64,000 nt of DNA from Rummeliibacillus sp044763875 (lineage in GTDB: Bacteria; Bacillota; Bacilli; Bacillales_A; Planococcaceae): positions 682,001-746,000 of the forward strand of contig NZ_JBIWGZ010000001.1 in assembly GCF_044763875.1 (NCBI RefSeq), read 5' to 3'. This document shows positions 60,083-64,000 of the stretch, in pieces. Under the pieces are notes generated by a model. It was given only the letters and a program-made list of their open reading frames with translations. It was not told where the DNA came from and did not search any database. Made by a program: the position numbers and the translations under genes. Position 1 is the stretch's first letter, and the number at the start of each line of letters is the position of its first letter.

Positions 60083-60365
60083 AAATAAAAAAACTCACCC
60101 CCAAGATATTTATCTTGGGGGCGAGTCATATCGCGGTGCCACCCCAGTTCATTTCTACATTGCTGCAGAAGCCTTATCGAGTACGGCTTTGTGAATAAAT
60201 CACCTGCGATACTCTATCTCTTTAACGTGAGAATACGTTGCATCATCATTGTTTCAACAAACAAATCCAATGCACAGCTCCAAGGCTTGTTTCAACACAT
60301 TTCCTATCCCTCTTTTTCAGCTACCAGAGGTCTCTGTAGATAGTACGTATGTTTACTCTTCTTTT
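60083..60365 (-). promoter_or_regulatory. T-box riboswitch upstream of the MFS transporter, probably asparagine-specific
   Basis: On the minus strand the leader starts near 60360 with AGAGACCTCTGGTAGCTGAA (stem I AG motif). The specifier loop reads TGTTGAAACAAGCC; codon AAC (plus bases 60289-60291) for Asn or ACA (60288-60290) for Thr are the options. The T-box GGGGTGGCACCGCG is at 60132-60145 and the terminator ACTCGCCCCC...GGGGGTGAGT at 60093-60126 with a U run. T-box base N is C, requiring a tRNA with discriminator G, which fits tRNA-Asn rather than tRNA-Thr. The remaining gap 60366-60554 holds one copy of the short AT-rich repeat (60459-60500). Confidence 0.92.
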
Positions 60366-60554
60366 CATAGCTTTGTTATATATAATTTTGTAAATTTTAT
60401 ACTATTTTAAACTAAAATTCAATACAAAAAAGAAGCCCACCAATTATTCAACCACACCTTATTCTTATTCAACTAACCTGCATCGTCAGTTGAATAATTT
60501 AAAATATCCTATTCACTAATTTTAAAGTTTAGTTCGGAAGCTAAATGTTTTTCA

Positions 60555-61052
60555 TCAAATGAAAATGGAAATGCGTTCTCCCTTTGACAATCTTGAACTA
60601 GGTTTAATGACTTGTTCATTTAATTGAATCGTTCCTTTTTCAATCTTTTCTATGATCTGTGATCGACTCCAATCCTCAATTTGGTTTGCTAGCACTTTAT
60701 CAATTCGATGTTTTCCTATCACATCATCTAGTACAATGTGTATCACCTTTACTCCTTGTTCTGCTAAGCTGGTTATTGGAAGAATGGCTGACATAATTGA
60801 AGATTCTTCTTTCTGCTCCTCAATTTCAGCAACATGCTCTGAGAACGTTTTATAAATAGCTAATTTTTTGTTCCACGTATGATTTTTTTCGCATTTATAA
60901 ATTGCAAATTTGTAAATGCTTTTTCCGTTTGCGTTATGCCTTCGCACATTGGTGTCAGTAAAAACTGATAATTTGCCACACATTTTGCAGTGCTTTTTTA
61001 CAGCTCGTTCTGGTATTTGAGAAAGTTTCCAGTGGAATGTTATATTTAACAT
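60555..61052 (-). CDS. DUF1062-like protein: zinc ribbon plus S4-like RNA-binding domain
   Basis: A 165-residue protein. The N-terminal half has a zinc ribbon (KHCKMCGKLSVFTDTNVRRHN ... YKCEKNHTW) and the C-terminal half (about 115-165) reads IDKVLANQIEDWSRSQIIEKIEKGTIQLNEQVIKPSSRLSKGERI, the pattern of an S4 RNA-binding domain as in pseudouridine synthases. This combination matches DUF1062 proteins. A nucleic-acid or ribosome-related role is likely but unproven. ATG 61052 has AGGGGTGAAGG upstream. Confidence 0.78.
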   Translation of the reverse strand: MLNITFHWKLSQIPERAVKKHCKMCGKLSVFTDTNVRRHNANGKSIYKFAIYKCEKNHTWNKKLAIYKTFSEHVAEIEEQKEESSIMSAILPITSLAEQGVKVIHIVLDDVIGKHRIDKVLANQIEDWSRSQIIEKIEKGTIQLNEQVIKPSSRLSKGERISIFI

Positions 61053-61138
61053 TAATCCTTCACCCCTTAATAAGATAAAGGTATGCAAGCATCTATTTGG
61101 ATATCTTGCTTCGCAGTATAAAATTAAATTGAAAAAAT

Positions 61139-61172
61139 TAAAAAGGAGATCCCACAAATGGACCTCCTTTCT
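61139..61172 (-). terminator. Terminator downstream of the DinB gene
   Basis: AAAGGAG and CTCCTTT outer arms with ATCC/GGAC-like inner pairs (one mismatch) are followed on the minus strand by TTTTTAATTTTTT. The remaining gap to 61369 contains a CACCCCGTT-type short repeat (61285-61321) and no gene. Confidence 0.65.
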
Positions 61173-61369
61173 TATCTCACTATTCTGATTCGTTACTTTA
61201 AATACATTTCTTCACAAGCTCTTCTAAACGTTACTGTAGATCCCCATTTTCCTTAAAAAATGTTATTTCACAAACTGGCCCGATTGCTAGCCCTATTCTT
61301 ATTAAACTAAAGCACCCCGTTCGCATTTTTAGGAATTTTTAAATGAAATATATGTTTTATAGGTAAATA

Positions 61370-61918
61370 TCATTGTAAGTTATAATATTTTTTGCATAAT
61401 AAAAAATGATGTTTTTCATGTATACCTAGTATAGCAATACATTGTATTAAATTTGGATAATGAGCTATTGGATCGGGGTAACGTATATGTCCAGCAACGT
61501 TATCGCTAATATTAGAAAGTATTTTTTCTAAATGTCTAGTTTCGCTATCTAGCTCGTTTACTATCCAATCAAATGTAATTTTCTCTTTAATACCTTTTGG
61601 TGGCACTAAAACAAAAGGTGCTTTCATAGGTTTGTTATGTTTTTCTTTATATTCAGTGAATATATCTTCACTATTAAATTTGTATGACTTTCCTCTTCTT
61701 ATTGTAGCAACGGGCTTTGAAATCGGTAAATACGGTTTGTTTAACTGTCTAAATAGTCTAATCATTAAGTATAAATGATAATATGTTTCTCCAAAAGACC
61801 ACTTGTCTTCTTGAGGACGTTCCCATTCTTTATTTTCAAAATTTTTTAGCTCATCAGCAAATTCTTCTCGTTGCTCATAAATGACGGTGAAATAATTTTT
61901 CATATACTTACTTTTCAT
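61370..61918 (-). CDS. DinB-family (YfiT-like) putative metal-dependent protein
   Basis: A 182-residue four-helix-bundle protein. The three His positions are seen in FGETYYHLYLMIRLF and GIHEKHHFLLCKKYY, with the middle one in the ARHLEKIL-like segment (SETRHLEKILSNI). These family members bind a divalent metal and some are thiol transferases (bacillithiol-dependent). ATG 61918 has AGAGGAG 7 nt upstream, preferred to 61942. Single-gene unit. Confidence 0.88.
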   Translation of the reverse strand: MKSKYMKNYFTVIYEQREEFADELKNFENKEWERPQEDKWSFGETYYHLYLMIRLFRQLNKPYLPISKPVATIRRGKSYKFNSEDIFTEYKEKHNKPMKAPFVLVPPKGIKEKITFDWIVNELDSETRHLEKILSNISDNVAGHIRYPDPIAHYPNLIQCIAILGIHEKHHFLLCKKYYNLQ

Positions 61919-62011
61919 AACGTCTCCTCTAAATATAATCAAAGTTTATTTATCATACCTTATTTAGAGTATAGCATAATAAAATTCCATTATTTAACTA
62001 TTTATCAATAA

Positions 62012-62115
62012 TCCTCTTATTCAACTAAGCTGTACTGTTAGTTAAATAAAAAAGGAGAAGTCTGAACAGCTCAAATATCCTCCACTAAAGCACCCGTTAG
62101 TTAAGTAATTTTTTT
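62012..62115. repeat. Composite copy of the short AT-rich repeats
   Basis: CTTATTCAACTAAGCTGTAC then TTAGTTAAATAAAAAAGGAG, GTCTGAACAG, and CACTAAAGCACCCGTTAGTT are lined up here. Each part occurs separately at 57.78, 58.68, 60.46 and 61.29 kb. Confidence 0.6.
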
Positions 62116-62150
62116 CAAGTATAATTTTATGTAACCCTTTTTTATAAGTA

Positions 62151-62283
62151 TCAATGATTTTTTATATTTAGTATCAGCATACTACGCCATCTATTCATTG
62201 TTTTTGTTTTCACAACTTTATAGCCATGCTCCCTTAAGTATTGATGTTGCTGTTCCTATTGTTCAATTACATGGTCCCCTAAA
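62151..62283 (-). pseudogene. C-terminal remnant of a GNAT acetyltransferase
   Basis: Minus-strand reading GDHVIEQ, stop (TAG), EQQHQYLREHGYKVVKTKTM then NRWRSMLILNIKNH and a stop. HGYKVVKTKTMNRWRSMLILNIKN is the characteristic C-terminal block of a Bacillus GNAT subfamily, but the acetyl-CoA-binding part is gone and an in-frame stop is present. Confidence 0.6.
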
Positions 62284-62292
62284 TGAAAATAA

Positions 62293-62322
62293 GCGCTTAT
62301 CCTTGTAATTCAAGGATAGCGC
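62293..62322 (-). terminator. Terminator of the RibD-C-domain gene
   Basis: GCGCTTATCCTTG and CAAGGATAGCGC form a 12-bp stem with one bulged T; the minus strand continues TTATTTTCATTT. Confidence 0.8.
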
Positions 62323-62390
62323 CCGATTGCTTATGTGACAATGAGTATCTTCTAATGAAATTTATTGCATTTCATTTTAAAATGTGCAAT

Positions 62391-62960
62391 TTAATTCGTA
62401 TTCAAATGATAGATTAATTGCACAACACCAGATGAGAATGTTTTTGTATCAACCATGTTTAAATTTAACCTTTGCTTTATATCAGTAAACAGCGGTTTTC
62501 CTTCTCCCAAAATAACAGGATGAACAGATAATCTATATTCATCAACAAGCCCTAAATTGATAAAAGTTGTAATTAGACTTGATCCACCATATAGCCAGAT
62601 GTCTTTACCAGGCTTATTCTTCAATATATTTACTTCTTCAAGAATGTTATCATTTATGTAAATGGTTTTAGGATTAGTGCCTTTTTGCGTTTTAGAAAAA
62701 ACAACTTTTTCTTTACTATGAATTAATTTCCACATTTCTATATCAGTATTAGGATCATCTATTTCTGGAGTAAATTCTCCCCATAAATCGTAGCTTTTTC
62801 TTCCATAGAAAATAGTATCAATTTGATTTAAGAAATTAATAAACCCCATTTCAGAGTCCATGATGCACCAATCAACTTCTCCATTTTTCCCTTCAATAAA
62901 ACCATCTAAAGTAACTGCTAAATCTAAAATAATTTTTCTCGATTTTCCCCCATTAGACAC
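62391..62960 (-). CDS. Dihydrofolate reductase-like (RibD C-terminal domain) protein
   Basis: A 189-residue protein of the RibD_C/YyaP/YwjB type with a DHFR fold: RKIILDLAVTLDGFIEGKNGEVDW at the N-terminus, FYGRKSYDLWGEF, the NADPH-binding DIWLYGGSSLITTFI, and VDEYRLSVHPVILGEGKPLF. Reductase activity is presumed; these are not true folate reductases. GTG 62960 has GGGAGG 7 nt upstream. Single-gene unit with terminator. Confidence 0.9.
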   Translation of the reverse strand: MSNGGKSRKIILDLAVTLDGFIEGKNGEVDWCIMDSEMGFINFLNQIDTIFYGRKSYDLWGEFTPEIDDPNTDIEMWKLIHSKEKVVFSKTQKGTNPKTIYINDNILEEVNILKNKPGKDIWLYGGSSLITTFINLGLVDEYRLSVHPVILGEGKPLFTDIKQRLNLNMVDTKTFSSGVVQLIYHLNTN

Positions 62961-63135
62961 AATTCTTCCTCCCTTTAATCATTTAGGTAGTGTTTCTCTC
63001 CGATTTTTTATTTTATCATTATTTACACAATTAGTTATACAAGAGTATTCCCCTAATTTTTATAAGAGCACTACCTTTTACTAGGATTAATAAAATTCAA
63101 TTTTACATCTTCTTATTTGCTTAGGCACAGCATCA

Positions 63136-63660
63136 TTATTTCACTTTCACTTTTGTTCTATTCTTGATCAGCATCCACAAACTACACCCGCATAATAACC
63201 ATCCAAATAATGAAATTATTGCAACTGGAGAAATGATTTTCACAAAGGAAAGAGATATCATAACCATCCCAACTATGACATAGTGATTCACAGCATGGAG
63301 ATGGTAGGTATCCTGTTCAACATGCCACGCTCGAAAATATCCTTGAAAAAATCCTAATAGAATTTGTAAGAGTAGCGCAATGTATGGTAGGAGTTCAAAC
63401 TCTGATTTAATCTGTCCTACGAACAAATACATACATCCCATTCCTAAATAAATAAGTGTGATGTTCGATTTTTTCTTGTTCTTTTTTACTTGGAATACCC
63501 GATAACCCCATGCAGCAGCAAAGGAATGTATGGCAAAAAACCAAGCAAATAGCGTGAACGTAAGTGATATACCTTTTAACCATATTATATAGTAAGGAAA
63601 AACGGCTACCTGTCCTACTGTAATCACCAATGGAATTATTCGGTTACTTTTACTTATCAT
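63136..63660 (-). CDS. Polytopic membrane protein following an FAD oxidoreductase gene
   Basis: A 174-residue protein with about six predicted helices (PLVITVGQVAVFPYYIIWL, FTLFAWFFAIHSFAAAWGY, ITLIYLGMGCMYLFVG, LPYIALLLQILLGFFQGYF, YVIVGMVMISLSFVKI, SLFGWLLCGCSLWMLI). AGAGG lies 6 nt before ATG 63660. It starts 11 nt after the oxidoreductase gene, so the two are cotranscribed. No family recognised; a heme- or quinone-linked role is only a guess from several histidines (HVEQDTYHLHAVNHY). Confidence 0.7.
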   Translation of the reverse strand: MISKSNRIIPLVITVGQVAVFPYYIIWLKGISLTFTLFAWFFAIHSFAAAWGYRVFQVKKNKKKSNITLIYLGMGCMYLFVGQIKSEFELLPYIALLLQILLGFFQGYFRAWHVEQDTYHLHAVNHYVIVGMVMISLSFVKIISPVAIISLFGWLLCGCSLWMLIKNRTKVKVK

Positions 63661-63671
63661 ACATTCCCTCT

Positions 63672-64000
63672 TTACTTCAAATAGTTTTCATAAAAATTGT
63701 TAACAAACACTTCATTTGGATCTTGAATACGTTTCTCTTCTATAAATTCTTTCCAATTTGGATATGATTCTTTAAATTGTTTCTTAGTTTGATAAGGATA
63801 ATAAGGAAGATAATATGTGCCACCATGTTTTAGAGTGATATCTGTCCACTTTTGAATCATTTCTTTAGCATTTTCAATATCCTTTTCTTGAAGACCATGC
63901 TGAATTAGAATCACTAAACCTAGCATATCTTCTTTTGCATAGTTTAGAGATGTTGTTTTGTCTTCTGCTGCATAGCGAATTGTAATATTATGAATTTTAA
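63672..64000 (-). CDS. FAD-dependent oxidoreductase, C-terminal part (continues beyond window)
   Basis: The frame is open from the window end to a stop at 63672. It reads HNITIRYAAEDKTTSLNYAK, GLVILIQHGLQEKDIENAK and HGGTYYLPYYPYQTKKQFKE, ending VFVNNFYENYLK. This is the C-terminal substrate domain of FAD_binding_4/D-arabinono-lactone-oxidase-like enzymes (YxxPYxPY motif region). The FAD domain lies upstream of the window on this strand. An internal Met at 63926 is not the start. Confidence 0.75.
   Translation of the reverse strand, partial: KIHNITIRYAAEDKTTSLNYAKEDMLGLVILIQHGLQEKDIENAKEMIQKWTDITLKHGGTYYLPYYPYQTKKQFKESYPNWKEFIEEKRIQDPNEVFVNNFYENYLK

Noticed and set aside
1..64000. tRNA, rRNA or complete transposase genes
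   Set aside because: None recognised on either strand by reading; T-box leaders are the only structured RNAs I can support, though a covariance scan could still find small RNAs.

Overview
The window looks like chromosomal DNA of a low-GC Gram-positive, endospore-forming member of the Bacillales, most likely near Lysinibacillus, Solibacillus or Psychrobacillus. The signs are AT-rich DNA (about one third GC by eye), strong AGGAGG-type ribosome binding sites with frequent TTG and GTG starts, two T-box leaders, a Spo0M homologue, Zur-type zinc boxes, and GC-rich palindromic repeats of the kind scattered through Bacillaceae and Planococcaceae genomes. The assignment is inference from content; no rRNA or tRNA gene is present to confirm it.

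Layout: 1-3.8 kb holds the 3-prime part of a formate dehydrogenase operon (large subunit, DUF1641 protein, Mrp-like ATPase). 4.2-7.5 kb carries two tandem YciC-type COG0523 metallochaperones with Zur-box-like sites. Then come an amidase, a T-box-controlled tyrosyl-tRNA synthetase, an ECF sigma factor between two small membrane proteins, a drug-efflux MFS gene behind a possible leader peptide, YitT, Spo0M, acetyltransferase and serine-hydrolase genes, and an ArsR/MFS pair whose ArsR gene appears to be transcribed without a leader.

24-34.6 kb is signalling-rich: a NarL-type two-component pair, a complete heme-response module (hssR-hssS-hrtB-hrtA, with a direct repeat matching the HssR site before hrtB), a second OmpR-type pair, and a DedA/methyltransferase operon. 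35-40 kb holds a cold-shock protein, a GC-richer ArsR/SRPBCC pair, acetyltransferase, DUF6176 and ankyrin genes, and a small oxidase-like membrane protein. 40.5-45.7 kb is a five-gene module resembling the linearmycin-resistance system LnrJK-LnrLMN, visibly richer in GC than its surroundings.

46-55.7 kb is the most unusual part: about ten small minus-strand genes, several from immunity families (SUKH, DUF4279, DUF2247), interleaved with broken C-terminal tips of RHS/WapA-type polymorphic toxins and no full-length toxin. It reads as a toxin-tip and immunity graveyard or bank.

55.7-64 kb returns to ordinary accessory genes: an EamA transporter with an AraC regulator, a DJ-1/PfpI protein, an MFS transporter controlled by a second T-box (probably asparagine-specific), a zinc-ribbon plus S4-like protein, DinB and RibD-C-domain proteins, and the end of an FAD-dependent oxidoreductase cut by the window edge. 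Three classes of dispersed repeat run through the window: a family with about 16-bp terminal inverted repeats (9.6, 26.5 and 35.6 kb), a related family (4.5 kb, and nested at 16.7 kb inside a copy of the first), and a short AT-rich family in 57.7-62.1 kb.
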